Numbered from the stretch's first letter, positions 43,596 to 52,661 are shown. The stretch: DNA of 64,000 nucleotides from Prevotella koreensis (GCF_003977605.1 NZ_RYYU01000001.1:2606600-2670599); one strand, 5' to 3'. Translations and numbers: made by a program. Notes: generated by a model not told the origin, from the letters alone.

Positions 43596-43993
43596 CCCAC
43601 GTATTTTAAGAAATCATCGTATTCGTAGATATAGTCATCTTCCTCGTAACGTTGTGATGCAAGTACAAGACAGACGGCACCCGACGAGAAGTCGTCGAGT
43701 GTTCGCCATATCCCTGTGTCTATCAGTAGTCCTTGCCACGGATGATTGAGCAGGTATTTCTTCTGTTCCCGTCCGTTGTCGAGTGTCACGGTGAAACTCC
43801 CACTGGTTGCCACCACGAGTTGTTTCAGTCGTTTGTGGGCATGCCCTCCGCGGCTTTCGCCTCCCGGCACGTCATACACCCAATAGGCACGGGCAATCTC
43901 GAACGGAATCTGTGTTATTCCCTCTGCCACCGTGAGATTGCCTCGTGGGTCGGTAACTTTTTGCAGTTCGATGATTTTTCCGAGTTCTCCCAT
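43583..43993 (-). CDS. fdtA: dTDP-4-oxo-6-deoxyglucose 3,4-ketoisomerase
   Basis: Moves the keto group of dTDP-4-keto-6-deoxyglucose from C4 to C3, the step before transamination. 136 residues forming one cupin: VTDPRGNLTVAEG, IARAYWVYDVPGGESRGGHAHKRLKQLVVATSGSFTVTLDNG, then LLIDTGIWRTLDDFSSGAVCLVLASQRYEEDDYI. The paired His in GGHAHK is the active-site feature of FdtA, QdtA and WxcM-like isomerases. Whether the product has galacto or gluco configuration cannot be decided here. It begins 3 bases after the rfbB stop. Confidence 0.93.
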   Translation of the reverse strand: MGELGKIIELQKVTDPRGNLTVAEGITQIPFEIARAYWVYDVPGGESRGGHAHKRLKQLVVATSGSFTVTLDNGREQKKYLLNHPWQGLLIDTGIWRTLDDFSSGAVCLVLASQRYEEDDYIYEYDDFLKYVGCSK

Positions 43994-43996
43994 CTC

Positions 43997-45130
43997 TTAG
44001 CGGTTGCTATACATCTTTTCGTAGTATTTCAGATAGTCACCACTCGTCACGTTGTCGAGCCATTCGTGGTTGTCGAGATACCACCTTACGGTTTTTTCTA
44101 TTCCCTCCTCGAATTGCAGGCTCGGTTCCCAACCAAGTTCTTTCTGTAGTTTTGTGGAGTCGATGGCGTAGCGCATGTCATGTCCCTTGCGGTCGGTGAC
44201 GTATGTTATAAGGTTCATGTCCTCACCCTCCTTTCGTCCGAGCAGTCTGTCAACGGTGTTTATCACAACCTTTATAATGTCGATATTTTTCCATTCGTTG
44301 AAGCCTCCGATGTTGTATGTCTCGGCAATCTTTCCGTTATGGAAAATCATGTCAATGGCGCGTGCATGGTCTTCCACGTATAGCCAGTCGCGCACATTCT
44401 CTCCTTTGCCATACACCGGTAGTGGTTTGCGGTGACGTATATTGTTGATAAACAATGGTATCAGTTTCTCAGGGAACTGGTAAGGGCCGTAGTTGTTTGA
44501 GCAGTTTGTCACCACCACCGGCATTCCATAGGTGTCATGGAAGGCTCTGACGAAGTGGTCGCTTGAAGCCTTTGACGCAGAATATGGCGAGTGAGGTGCG
44601 TATTTTGTTGTTTCGAGGAAGAACTTGTCACCGTAAGCCTTATGATGTTCCGACGATGAAGCCGTGGTTGAGAATGGCGGTTCGATGCCTTCGGGGTGGG
44701 TGATTTCAAGCGCACCGTACACCTCGTCTGTAGAAATGTGATAGAAACGCTTACCCTCGTAGCCTTCGGGTAGCGACTCCCAGTAGAGTTTCGCTGCCTG
44801 TAAGAGTGACAAAGTGCCCATTACGTTGGTGCGTGCGAACGTGAACGGGTCTTTAATAGACCTGTCCACATGGCTCTCTGCGGCAAGATGTATTATGCCA
44901 TCGACGTGCTTCTCTTGCATGAGTTTGTAGAAAGCATCGAAGTCACAGATGTCCATTTTCACAAATTCGTAGTTCGGACGGTCTTCAATGTCTTTCAGGT
45001 TGGCAAGATTTCCGGCGTAGGTCAAACTGTCAAGGTTGATAATATGGTATTCCGGATATTTGTTTACGAAGAGTCTTACCACATGACTCCCAATGAAACC
45101 GGCACCGCCGGTGATGACTATACTTCTCAT
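43997..45130 (-). CDS. rfbB: dTDP-glucose 4,6-dehydratase
   Basis: Converts dTDP-glucose to dTDP-4-keto-6-deoxyglucose using bound NAD. A short-chain dehydrogenase of 377 residues: NAD-binding GGAGFIGSH (residues 8-16), HLAAESHVDRSI, the catalytic Thr-Asp-Glu in HISTDEVYG, and YSASK (Tyr and Lys) in PHSPYSASKASSDHF. The NNYGPYQFPEKLIPLFI and RDWLYVEDHARAI blocks are typical. rfbA, which makes dTDP-glucose, and rfbC/D are not in the window. Here the intermediate is probably drawn off by the adjacent FdtA toward an amino sugar rather than to rhamnose. Confidence 0.97.
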   Translation of the reverse strand: MRSIVITGGAGFIGSHVVRLFVNKYPEYHIINLDSLTYAGNLANLKDIEDRPNYEFVKMDICDFDAFYKLMQEKHVDGIIHLAAESHVDRSIKDPFTFARTNVMGTLSLLQAAKLYWESLPEGYEGKRFYHISTDEVYGALEITHPEGIEPPFSTTASSSEHHKAYGDKFFLETTKYAPHSPYSASKASSDHFVRAFHDTYGMPVVVTNCSNNYGPYQFPEKLIPLFINNIRHRKPLPVYGKGENVRDWLYVEDHARAIDMIFHNGKIAETYNIGGFNEWKNIDIIKVVINTVDRLLGRKEGEDMNLITYVTDRKGHDMRYAIDSTKLQKELGWEPSLQFEEGIEKTVRWYLDNHEWLDNVTSGDYLKYYEKMYSNR

Positions 45131-45162
45131 AATATGATGTTTTTATTTAATAACGTTTGATT

Positions 45163-45792
45163 TTAAAATAAATTGCATTGACGCGATTTGATGAAATCAC
45201 GTATGAAAGCGACCGTCCCTTCTATTCCGAGAATAGAGGAATTGATGCACAGGTCATAGTTCTCGGCATAGCCCCACTTCTGTCCCGTGTAATAGTTGTA
45301 GTAGGAAGCGCGTTCGTTTTCCTGACTGTTGATGATTTTGCATGCCATCACGTCATCGCAATTATGCCTTTTGATAACTCTCTCGATGCGCTGTTTCATG
45401 TCTGCGGTAATGAAAATATTTATCACGTTGTCGTATTCGCGCAACACGTAGTCGGCACATCTTCCGACAAATACACACGCCCCATCGGTTGCCGCTTTCT
45501 TTATTGCATCGCTCTGGAACAGGAACAGACTCTCTTGCGAGAAGTCGCTTTTGTAGAAACTGTTGTCGCCGATGTGAGGGGCGTGCATACATAACAGCGA
45601 GCGCAGAAAACCTTTGTGTTCGTCGTTTTTCTCGAATACTTTCTCCGAGAATCCGCTCTCTTTTGCTGCAAGGTTAAGCAATTCCTTGTCGTAGAATTTA
45701 TATCCCAAGTCGTTGGCGAGAAGTCTTGCTATTTCTCTTCCTCCCGAACCGAGTTGTCGTCCAATGTTTATTATAATCTTTTTCTCATCCAT
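45163..45792 (-). CDS. cytidylate kinase-like protein
   Basis: 209 residues with a P-loop-like start (IINIGRQLGSGGREIARLLANDLGYKFYDKELL) and the FVGRCADYVLREYDNVINIFITAD block of the cytidylate-kinase-like family common in Bacteroidetes and Firmicutes. The P-loop has the GxxxGSGG form used by this family rather than the GxxGxGKST of true Cmk. The substrate is not known, and a phosphotransfer to CMP or another acceptor is only a guess. Its place between a MATE exporter and the dTDP-sugar genes may be chance or may indicate a role in the same operon. Gaps are 27 bases to the MATE gene and 32 to rfbB. Confidence 0.85.
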   Translation of the reverse strand: MDEKKIIINIGRQLGSGGREIARLLANDLGYKFYDKELLNLAAKESGFSEKVFEKNDEHKGFLRSLLCMHAPHIGDNSFYKSDFSQESLFLFQSDAIKKAATDGACVFVGRCADYVLREYDNVINIFITADMKQRIERVIKRHNCDDVMACKIINSQENERASYYNYYTGQKWGYAENYDLCINSSILGIEGTVAFIRDFIKSRQCNLF

Positions 45793-45819
45793 ATCCGAAA
45801 AATAAAAAAGCGTTTGAGG

Positions 45820-47175
45820 TTAATTTCCATTCCCTGTCTTGATTTTTCTCATATATATTAACATTATCATGAGTGTCACCAAGAATGCGATAGTGTCTGA
45901 TATAGGTAATGACCACCACACTCCGTCAACCCCCATCGATGGCGGTAGGATGACGAGCAGCGGCAGTAGGAAAATCATTTGGCGTGATAGCGAAAGGAAG
46001 ATGCTTATCTTGGCCTTTCCGATAGACTGGAAGAAATTGGTGGTGACAGCCTGAAATCCTATCACCGGGAAGCACATCATGGTGATGCGTATTGCGTGTA
46101 TAGACATATCTATCAGTTGCTTGTCGCGTGTGAAAAGTCTTGCGCAAGGGTAGGGTGCAAGTTCTCCCACAAGCCATCCTGTCACCGTTACTACAGAGGC
46201 AATAATCACTGAAAGTTTCAATACGCGCATCAGTCGGTCGTATTTCTGTGCTCCGTAGTTATATCCCGCTATCGGCTGCATGCCTTGGTTGATGCCCATT
46301 ACCACCATGAAGAAAATGAAAGAAATGCGGTTTAATATCGCGTATGCTCCCACCGCCATGTCGCCTCCATACTTTACCAATGTGGTGTTTATCAGTATCA
46401 CCACTATGCACGAGCAGGCATTCATTGAAAAAGGCGACATTCCGATAGCGATGATGTTTTTCACTATGTCGGCATGCAGTTTGTAACATCCTTTCTTGAA
46501 GTGCAATATCTCGTTACTGTTGCTGAACACGCGCAGTTGCCATGCGAGAGCAATTGCCTGTGACAGTATTGTTGCTATTGCCGCACCGCGTATTCCCATG
46601 TCGAAAACATAGATGAAAATCGGGTCGAGCACAGTGTTAAGCACCACTGTGAATATCGTTGTGTACATGGCCGTGCGCGGTTTCGATGCCGCACGTAGTA
46701 GGGCATTCAGTCCGAAATACTGGTGTGTGATTACATTTCCGATGAGAAGCACGGTCATATATTCGCTTGCGTATGGCAAGGTGTTGTCTGTTGCACCGAA
46801 AAGTCGGAGGATAGGGGCGAGGAAAATGAGACTCATAACACCGAAAACGAGTCCGGTGATGGTATTCAGTGATACGGTATTGCCGAGAATCTTCTGTGCC
46901 GTTTGATAGTCGCGCTGACCTAACTTGACTGATAATGTGGTTGATGCACCGATACCTACGGCGGCTCCGAACGCTGCACTGAGGTTCATGAAAGGGAATG
47001 TTATGGCAAGTCCCGATATAGCCATCGGTCCTACACCTTGTCCAATAAATATGCTATCGACCATGTTGTAGAGCGATGAGGCCATCATGGCCACAATCGC
47101 CGGCGTGGCATATTGTAATAGAAGCTTGCCCACAGGTTCTGTTCCGAGGGCCAATGTCGCTTTCCTATTATCCAT
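45820..47175 (-). CDS. MATE family efflux transporter
   Basis: 451 residues from ATG 47175 (MDNRKATLALGTEPVGKLLL); the 16 residues possible upstream contain the promoter. Twelve membrane helices in two six-helix halves are seen, beginning with QYATPAIVAMMASSLYNMVDSIFIGQGVG, the standard MATE start. Members exchange cationic drugs or other small molecules for sodium or protons. As first gene of the minus-strand polysaccharide operon it could also act on a glycan precursor, as the related MVF family does, but that is inference. The -7 box ends only 10 bases before the ATG, so the mRNA may be nearly leaderless. Confidence 0.93.
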   Translation of the reverse strand: MDNRKATLALGTEPVGKLLLQYATPAIVAMMASSLYNMVDSIFIGQGVGPMAISGLAITFPFMNLSAAFGAAVGIGASTTLSVKLGQRDYQTAQKILGNTVSLNTITGLVFGVMSLIFLAPILRLFGATDNTLPYASEYMTVLLIGNVITHQYFGLNALLRAASKPRTAMYTTIFTVVLNTVLDPIFIYVFDMGIRGAAIATILSQAIALAWQLRVFSNSNEILHFKKGCYKLHADIVKNIIAIGMSPFSMNACSCIVVILINTTLVKYGGDMAVGAYAILNRISFIFFMVVMGINQGMQPIAGYNYGAQKYDRLMRVLKLSVIIASVVTVTGWLVGELAPYPCARLFTRDKQLIDMSIHAIRITMMCFPVIGFQAVTTNFFQSIGKAKISIFLSLSRQMIFLLPLLVILPPSMGVDGVWWSLPISDTIAFLVTLMIMLIYMRKIKTGNGN

Positions 47176-47184
47176 ATTCAGGTG

Positions 47185-47192
47185 CAAAGATA
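47185..47192 (-). promoter_or_regulatory. promoter of the MATE-polysaccharide operon
   Basis: The minus strand reads TTG (47215-47213), 20 bases, TATCTTTG. It is back to back with the xseA promoter; only 8 bases separate the two TTG elements. Confidence 0.7.
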
Positions 47193-47245
47193 GTGGAAGT
47201 TGAGCAAAATGACAAATTTTCATTTGTGTATTTGTGGAATATTGT

Positions 47246-47253
47246 TATCTTTG
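47246..47253 (+). promoter_or_regulatory. promoter of xseA
   Basis: TTG (47224-47226), 19 bases, TATCTTTG, 38 bases before ATG 47291. Confidence 0.7.
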
Positions 47254-47290
47254 CAGACGATAACTTGAAACGAGATGAACAATATACCCG

Positions 47291-48613
47291 ATGGTTAGAA
47301 ATGCGCTGTCACTCCTTGAACTGAATCAACTCCTTGCCGAGGTGATAGAGATTGGTATGCCGCGCGAATACTGGGTTGAGGCCGAGATTTCGGAACTAAG
47401 GGTGGTGCGAGGGCATTGCTATATTGATCTTATTGAGAAAAGCGAGGGCACGAACACACCCATAGCGCGAGCCTCGGCCAAATGTTGGCAGAATACATGG
47501 AGCGTGATTTCTCCATATTTTGAGAAGGTTACGGGGCAGCGTCTGCGCTCAGGGATGAATGTTCTGATGCTCGTAAGTGCGAATTTTCACCCCGCCTACG
47601 GTTTTTCTTGGATAATAAGCGACATTGACCCGACATATACGCTTGGCGACATGGCTCGTAAGCGGCAGGCCATAATAGAGCAGTTGAAGCGGGAGGGAGT
47701 GTTCGACTTACAGAAAGAATTGTCATTGCCACTGTTCTGTCAGCATATTGCAGTAATAAGCAGTGCCAATGCTGCGGGGTATGGCGACTTCGTTGACCAA
47801 CTTGAGAGCAATGCTTATGGTTTCCGTTTTGTCACTCGGTTGTTCCCTGCAACGATGCAGGGAGAGGGCGTGGAACAAAGCGTTATCGCCGCACTGAACA
47901 ATATCTATGAAACTTTCTTGACATCAGACGAGACCGCGCCTGACTGCGTGGTGATAATAAGAGGTGGTGGTGCGACGAGCGACTTGTCGGGTTTTGATAC
48001 CTTGGCACTTGCCGAAAACGTTGCACAGTTTCCCATTCCGGTAATCACCGGCATAGGACATGAGCGCGATGAGAGCATTCTCGACATGATAAGTCACACG
48101 AGAGTGAAGACCCCCACGGCTGCCGCAGCGTTGCTGATAGACCATTTGAAACGGGTGTGGGATTATTTGCAGGAGGCGCAAGGTGTGCTGGAGACTAATG
48201 CAAGGCAGAGAATGGACTTGGAACAGATGCGACTACAGCGAGCGGCACAGAAGATTCCACCGCTCTTCTCGCTATTCAAGGAGAGGCAGGAGCGTCGTAT
48301 CGACAGTATGATGCGTGATATGATTACTGCCGCGCAACGCTCAATATCCGATGATATGCACAAATTGGAAACACTGGAAAGTGTCATCAAACCAATGCTG
48401 GAACGCCGTGTTACCGGCGAAATGCACATGTTACAGATGCTCGGTCAGCGAGTATCGGCTCTTGACCCGGATTTGCTCCTGAAGCGAGGCTATAGCATAA
48501 CACTGCACGAGGGTAAGATAGTGCGCGACGCATCGCAACTGAAACATGGCGACAAGATAGAGACACGAGTGGAAAAAGGCACGATACATTCTATCGTGGA
48601 TTGTGAAGAATGA
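47291..48613 (+). CDS. xseA: exodeoxyribonuclease VII large subunit
   Basis: Nuclease subunit that degrades single-stranded DNA from either end during repair. 440 residues: an N-terminal OB fold (LLAEVIEIGMPREYWVEAEISELRVVRGHCYIDLIEK), the catalytic domain with SSANAAGYGDFVDQL and DCVVIIRGGGATSDLSGFD..ITGIGHERDESILD, then a long coiled-coil (about residues 290-380) and a short beta tail with LLKRGYSITLHEGKIV. These match XseA throughout. The small subunit xseB begins 42 bases after the stop. Confidence 0.97.
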   Translation: MVRNALSLLELNQLLAEVIEIGMPREYWVEAEISELRVVRGHCYIDLIEKSEGTNTPIARASAKCWQNTWSVISPYFEKVTGQRLRSGMNVLMLVSANFHPAYGFSWIISDIDPTYTLGDMARKRQAIIEQLKREGVFDLQKELSLPLFCQHIAVISSANAAGYGDFVDQLESNAYGFRFVTRLFPATMQGEGVEQSVIAALNNIYETFLTSDETAPDCVVIIRGGGATSDLSGFDTLALAENVAQFPIPVITGIGHERDESILDMISHTRVKTPTAAAALLIDHLKRVWDYLQEAQGVLETNARQRMDLEQMRLQRAAQKIPPLFSLFKERQERRIDSMMRDMITAAQRSISDDMHKLETLESVIKPMLERRVTGEMHMLQMLGQRVSALDPDLLLKRGYSITLHEGKIVRDASQLKHGDKIETRVEKGTIHSIVDCEE

Positions 48614-48654
48614 AATGACAGAAAAGTGTTCAACATCAATTAATAACAAACAGA

Positions 48655-48825
48655 ATGAAATACGAAGAAGCACTTAAAGAACTGGAACAGATAGTTTCGA
48701 GAATGGAAAACAATGAAGTGGGCATTGATGAGATGACAACCCAACTGAAACGGGCAAAACAGTTGATAAAACTATGCCGTGACCGTCTCACCAAAACCGA
48801 TGAGGAAATAAAGAAAATGCTCTGA
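48655..48825 (+). CDS. xseB: exodeoxyribonuclease VII small subunit
   Basis: A 56-residue protein, MKYEEALKELEQIVSRMENN onward, ending KTDEEIKKML. It is the helical hairpin that binds the coiled coil of XseA and is needed for its activity. The YEEALKELEQIV start and the QLKRAKQLIKLCRDRL helix are typical of XseB. It lies 42 bases after xseA in the same direction. Confidence 0.92.
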   Translation: MKYEEALKELEQIVSRMENNEVGIDEMTTQLKRAKQLIKLCRDRLTKTDEEIKKML

Positions 48826-48920
48826 CAAGGTATTCTTATACATATTTTATATAAAGTGATATAATGTCGTAAAAAACAAAAATAGTCAAGGAAAAACTTG
48901 CAATTATGTATTATTTTATA

Positions 48921-48928
48921 TACTTTTG
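48921..48928 (+). promoter_or_regulatory. promoter of ilvE
   Basis: TTG (48898-48900), 20 bases, TACTTTTG, a near-ideal Bacteroidetes promoter. The leader to ATG 48962 is about 27 bases. Confidence 0.75.
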
Positions 48929-48961
48929 CAGCACTATAACATTATAATTTTTTTAGAGGCT

Positions 48962-49984
48962 ATGAAAAACTTAGACTGGGCAAATCTGTCTTTTGGCTAT
49001 ATGCCGACTGATTACAACGTACGATGCTACTATCGTAATGGAAAGTGGGGCGAAATTGAAGTAAGCTCCGACGAGTATATTAAACTCCACATGGCAGCGA
49101 CAAGTCTGCACTATGGTCAGGAGGCTTTCGAGGGATTGAAGGCTTATCGCTGTCCGGATGGTAAGGTGCGCGTGTTCCGTATGGAAGAGAATGCAGCGCG
49201 TCTGCAGTCAACATGCCGCGGAATACTTATGCCGGAACTTCCGACAGAACTGTTCTGCGAGATGGTAAAGAAAGTTGTTCGCCTGAATCAAGAGTGGATT
49301 CCTACATACGAGAGCGGTGCAACGCTCTATATCCGTCCGTTGCTTATTGGTACAGGTCCGCAGGTTGGCGTACGTCCGGCAAACGAATATCTGTTCTTGA
49401 TATTGGTTACTCCGGTAGGACCATATTTCAAGGGCGGTTTCTCTACCAACCCTTACGTTATAATGCGTGACCACGACCGTGCCGCTCCTCTCGGAACAGG
49501 TATATATAAGGTGGGTGGAAACTATGCCGCTTCGTTGCTTGCAAACAAGAAAGCACATGACCTCGGCTATGCTTGCGAGTTCTATCTCGATGCCAAGGAG
49601 AAGAAATATATTGATGAGTGCGGTGCTGCAAACTTCTTCGGAATAAAGAACAATACATACGTTACACCGAAGTCAACAAGTATTCTACCGTCTATCACCA
49701 ACAAGAGTCTTATGCAACTTGCAGAGGATTTCGGTATGAAAGTTGAGCGCAGACCTATTCCGGAAGAAGAACTCGCTACGTTCGAGGAAGCCGGAGCATG
49801 CGGTACTGCAGCCGTGATAAGCCCGATTTCGCGCATTGACGATGTTGAGACAGGCAAGAGTTACGTGATTTCAAAGGACGGAAAGCCGGGACCAATATCA
49901 GAGAAACTATACACACATCTTCGCAATATTCAGTATGGTGTTGCAGAGGATAAGCACGGCTGGACAACAGTCGTTATAGATTAG
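48962..49984 (+). CDS. ilvE: branched-chain amino acid aminotransferase
   Basis: PLP enzyme for the last step of leucine, isoleucine and valine synthesis and the first step of their breakdown. 340 residues from ATG 48962 (MKNLDWANLSFGYMPTDYNV); the frame runs 12 codons further upstream, but that part overlaps the promoter. Fold-type IV features: HYGQEAFEGLKAYR, RPLLIGTGPQVGV, the PLP Lys in GTGIYKVGGNYAASLLA, and GTAAVISPISRI. Class II BCAT length and motifs are normal. The gene has its own promoter and terminator, so it is a single transcription unit. Confidence 0.96.
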   Translation: MKNLDWANLSFGYMPTDYNVRCYYRNGKWGEIEVSSDEYIKLHMAATSLHYGQEAFEGLKAYRCPDGKVRVFRMEENAARLQSTCRGILMPELPTELFCEMVKKVVRLNQEWIPTYESGATLYIRPLLIGTGPQVGVRPANEYLFLILVTPVGPYFKGGFSTNPYVIMRDHDRAAPLGTGIYKVGGNYAASLLANKKAHDLGYACEFYLDAKEKKYIDECGAANFFGIKNNTYVTPKSTSILPSITNKSLMQLAEDFGMKVERRPIPEEELATFEEAGACGTAAVISPISRIDDVETGKSYVISKDGKPGPISEKLYTHLRNIQYGVAEDKHGWTTVVID

Positions 49985-50090
49985 TTTCAAAATAAATGGT
50001 GGGTTTTATAGGAAAATACATCAAGAGGCCTACAGACATGTTAAAAGAGTGAATGAGGCATGGGTATATAGAACCACCTGCATGATAATC

Positions 50091-50129
50091 ACTCGCCCCT
50101 CAGTGCTTTAAAAAGCAGAGGGGCGTAGT
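50091..50129 (+). terminator. terminator of ilvE
   Basis: Arms cgcccctc (50094-50101) and gaggggcg (50118-50125) enclose an inner tgctt/aagca stem. The outer act/agt pair extends it with one bulge. gttttatt follows. Confidence 0.75.
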
Positions 50130-50188
50130 GTTTTATTAATATCAAGTGTGTTGATATGATATGAAAGATTGTATAATTCAAAATAATC

Positions 50189-51619
50189 ATGACAAGTAAA
50201 AAACATTTCGTAAGAATCACAAACAGGCTGTTGGTGCCTGTGCTGGCGATTGCTTTCTCGCATTCTGCAATGGCGCAAACCAACGATGGTGGCATTTCAA
50301 CGGATATGTTGAAGCAGATAGTGAAAACTAATGGAAACAGTCCTGCCGACAAGGCTATATTCAATGCCGTGGCGGGAAATGGTATCGACAATCTTGCACG
50401 CACTTATATGAGTAATGCCGAGGTTGATACTCATTTCAGCGTGGAGACACCTGCGCAGAACATACACGACCAGAAAAGTTCCGGAAGATGCTGGATGTTC
50501 AGTGGTTTCAACGTACTGCGTTCTAACTTCGCAAAGCGAACCGACTCGCTGAGAGTGGAGTTTTCGCATGACTATCTTTTCTTTTATGACCAATTGGAGA
50601 AGTCGAACCTTTTCCTGCAAAATGTAATAGAAACAGCCAAACTACCTATCACAGACCCAAAGGTGCAGTTCTTTTTCAAGTCGCCGGTTAGTGATGGTGG
50701 TACGTTCTGTGGTGTTGCCGACCTTACAGAGAAATACGGACTTGTGCCGAAAAGCATTATGCCGGAGACATATAGTGCCGAAAATACATCGAAAATGCGT
50801 TCACTGCTGATGAGCAAACTGCGCGAACAGGGACTTCAGTTGCGTGATATGGTTGCGCAAGGAAAGAACAAGAAGCAGATAAAAGAGGAAAAAACAAAGA
50901 TGCTTGGTGTGGTATATCGCATATTGGCACTCACACTCGGCAATCCTCCGCAGCAGTTCTCTTACGCTTTCAAGAATAAGGAAGGAAAGACGGTAGGTAC
51001 ACCACGCACTTATACTCCGCAGGAATTTTATCGCGAAGTGGTGGGTGGTTCGCTCAACGGAACGTTCATAATGGTGATGAATGACCCGCGTCACGAATAT
51101 CACAAGATGTATGAGGTGGAACTTGATCGTCACACTTACGATGGACATAACTGGGCTTATCTGAATCTTCCGATGGAAGAGATTGCTGAATTGGCAATAG
51201 CATCGCTGAAAGACGGACGCAAGATGTATAGCAGTTATGATGTTGGTAAGCAGTTTGATCGTAAAAAAGGTGTGCTGGCACTTGATAACTTTGACTATGA
51301 ATCATTGCTCGGTACAACTTTCCCGATGAATAAGGCACAGCGCATTTCTACTTTCGACAGTGGTTCGACACATGCCATGACACTCTCTGCCGTTGACCTT
51401 GATGCCAATGGCAAGCCTGTTAAGTGGAAGGTTGAGAACTCTTGGGGACCGGACAGCGGAAGTAAAGGTTGTCTTATTATGACAAACGATTGGTTCAATG
51501 AATATTCTTTCCGTCTTGTTGTTGATAAGCAGTATGTTCCGGAAAAACTGCTTAAAGAAGCACAACAGAAACCTGTTATGCTGACATCTGACGACCCATT
51601 GTTTGCTGAAGACAACTGA
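50189..51619 (+). CDS. secreted C1 cysteine peptidase, bleomycin hydrolase-like
   Basis: 476 residues with a signal peptide (RLLVPVLAIAFSHSAMAQ, cleavage near residue 30), so it acts outside the cytoplasm, unlike the classic cytoplasmic PepC and bleomycin hydrolase. The papain-type triad is clear: Cys101 in DQKSSGRCWMF, His in DSGSTHAMTLSAV, and Asn in KVENSWG. The family forms hexameric aminopeptidases in which the C-terminus limits access. The C-terminal end here (MLTSDDPLFAEDN) is longer and acidic. The likely role is peptide breakdown in the periplasm. It converges on ddh across a heptamer-repeat hairpin. Confidence 0.93.
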   Translation: MTSKKHFVRITNRLLVPVLAIAFSHSAMAQTNDGGISTDMLKQIVKTNGNSPADKAIFNAVAGNGIDNLARTYMSNAEVDTHFSVETPAQNIHDQKSSGRCWMFSGFNVLRSNFAKRTDSLRVEFSHDYLFFYDQLEKSNLFLQNVIETAKLPITDPKVQFFFKSPVSDGGTFCGVADLTEKYGLVPKSIMPETYSAENTSKMRSLLMSKLREQGLQLRDMVAQGKNKKQIKEEKTKMLGVVYRILALTLGNPPQQFSYAFKNKEGKTVGTPRTYTPQEFYREVVGGSLNGTFIMVMNDPRHEYHKMYEVELDRHTYDGHNWAYLNLPMEEIAELAIASLKDGRKMYSSYDVGKQFDRKKGVLALDNFDYESLLGTTFPMNKAQRISTFDSGSTHAMTLSAVDLDANGKPVKWKVENSWGPDSGSKGCLIMTNDWFNEYSFRLVVDKQYVPEKLLKEAQQKPVMLTSDDPLFAEDN

Positions 51620-51621
51620 TT

Positions 51622-51752
51622 TGCGTTGAGCGTTGAGCGTTGAGCGTTGAGCGATGAGCGTTGAGGGTTGAGCGAAATTGATTCATAAGAATAATACTAA
51701 CCTCGCTCAACGCTCAACCCTCAACGCTCAATCTTCAGCCCTCAACTCTCAA
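51622..51752. repeat. inverted heptamer repeats between convergent genes
   Basis: The plus strand carries seven copies of gttgagc-like heptamers (51622-51674), then the inverse, gctcaac-like, at 51703-51752. Bases 51655-51673 pair perfectly with 51710-51728 over 19 base pairs, leaving a 36-base loop. The structure would form in transcripts from both sides and probably ends them both. Confidence 0.85.
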
Positions 51753-51761
51753 CATTACTTT

Positions 51762-52661
51762 TCACACAAGATGTTCCACAATATCGGCACGTTCGCCTGC
51801 GAGATAGTCTATAACCGGAATTTCAATCATTGTATAGCAACCGGGCTGCTGTCGCATGGAAGCGCGGGCTACATTAACAAGAACCTGCCCGGTGAGCGCA
51901 GGGTTGTTTATGCTCATATTGAACTCAAGCCGTTGATTCTGTGTCTTTCCGCTAACACCTTTGCGCACAAGGTTGACACCGTGCCCCATGTCGCGTAACT
52001 CATCTATCGATGGCACTGCAAACACGTGCGTTTCATCGTTTGCAAAGTATGGGTCGGCCTTTATTGCCGCTGCCACATCTTCTATTTTCGCACCTTCTTC
52101 CAATTCTACATATACCATGCGGCGGTGTATTCCCTCACCGAGAGGAATGGTCATTGAAAGTGCATTCTTAACACCATCCTTGGAACGTGCGCACACAGAG
52201 TGCCCCATAGACATGCCGGGACCGAAATTTGTATATGTCAGTCCTTTGGGTGCAAGGCTCTGCATCATGGTGCGTACAACACTGTCAGAACCGGGATCCC
52301 AGCCTGCGGCAATAACGCTTACTGTTCCTGTCTTTTTGTTCAGTTCCATAAGGCGTTCGCGATACCCGCGTATCTCAGAGTGTATGTCGAACGAATCTAC
52401 TGTGTTTATTCCTAAAGGTAGAATTTTGTTTGCGTATTCTTCACAACTGCGTGTAGGCGTGGAAAGAATAGCCACATCCACATCTTTCAGTTCTTTTATA
52501 TCTTTTACTACTTCATACCGTGCCAGTTCTTCCGGTTTGTTCTCTGCACCGTTACGTCTTACGATACCTGCAACTTCAAAATCGGGTGCTGCTTCGAGTG
52601 CTTCGAGAGTGTAGCGACCGATGTTACCATAGCCCACTATGGCTGCTCTTATCTTCTTCAT
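51762..52661 (-). CDS. ddh: meso-diaminopimelate dehydrogenase
   Basis: Makes meso-diaminopimelate for peptidoglycan and lysine in one step from tetrahydrodipicolinate, ammonia and NADPH. 299 residues from ATG 52661 (MKKIRAAIVGYGNIGRYTLE); the frame runs 41 codons further upstream through the promoter. NADPH-binding VGYGNIGRYTLEAL, AILSTPTRS, SVIAAGWDPGSDSVVRTM and NFGPGMSMGHSVCARSK are the diagnostic blocks. It is common in Bacteroidales and otherwise limited to few phyla. The promoter box TACTTTTG lies at 52691-52698. It is a single gene. Confidence 0.96.
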   Translation of the reverse strand: MKKIRAAIVGYGNIGRYTLEALEAAPDFEVAGIVRRNGAENKPEELARYEVVKDIKELKDVDVAILSTPTRSCEEYANKILPLGINTVDSFDIHSEIRGYRERLMELNKKTGTVSVIAAGWDPGSDSVVRTMMQSLAPKGLTYTNFGPGMSMGHSVCARSKDGVKNALSMTIPLGEGIHRRMVYVELEEGAKIEDVAAAIKADPYFANDETHVFAVPSIDELRDMGHGVNLVRKGVSGKTQNQRLEFNMSINNPALTGQVLVNVARASMRQQPGCYTMIEIPVIDYLAGERADIVEHLV

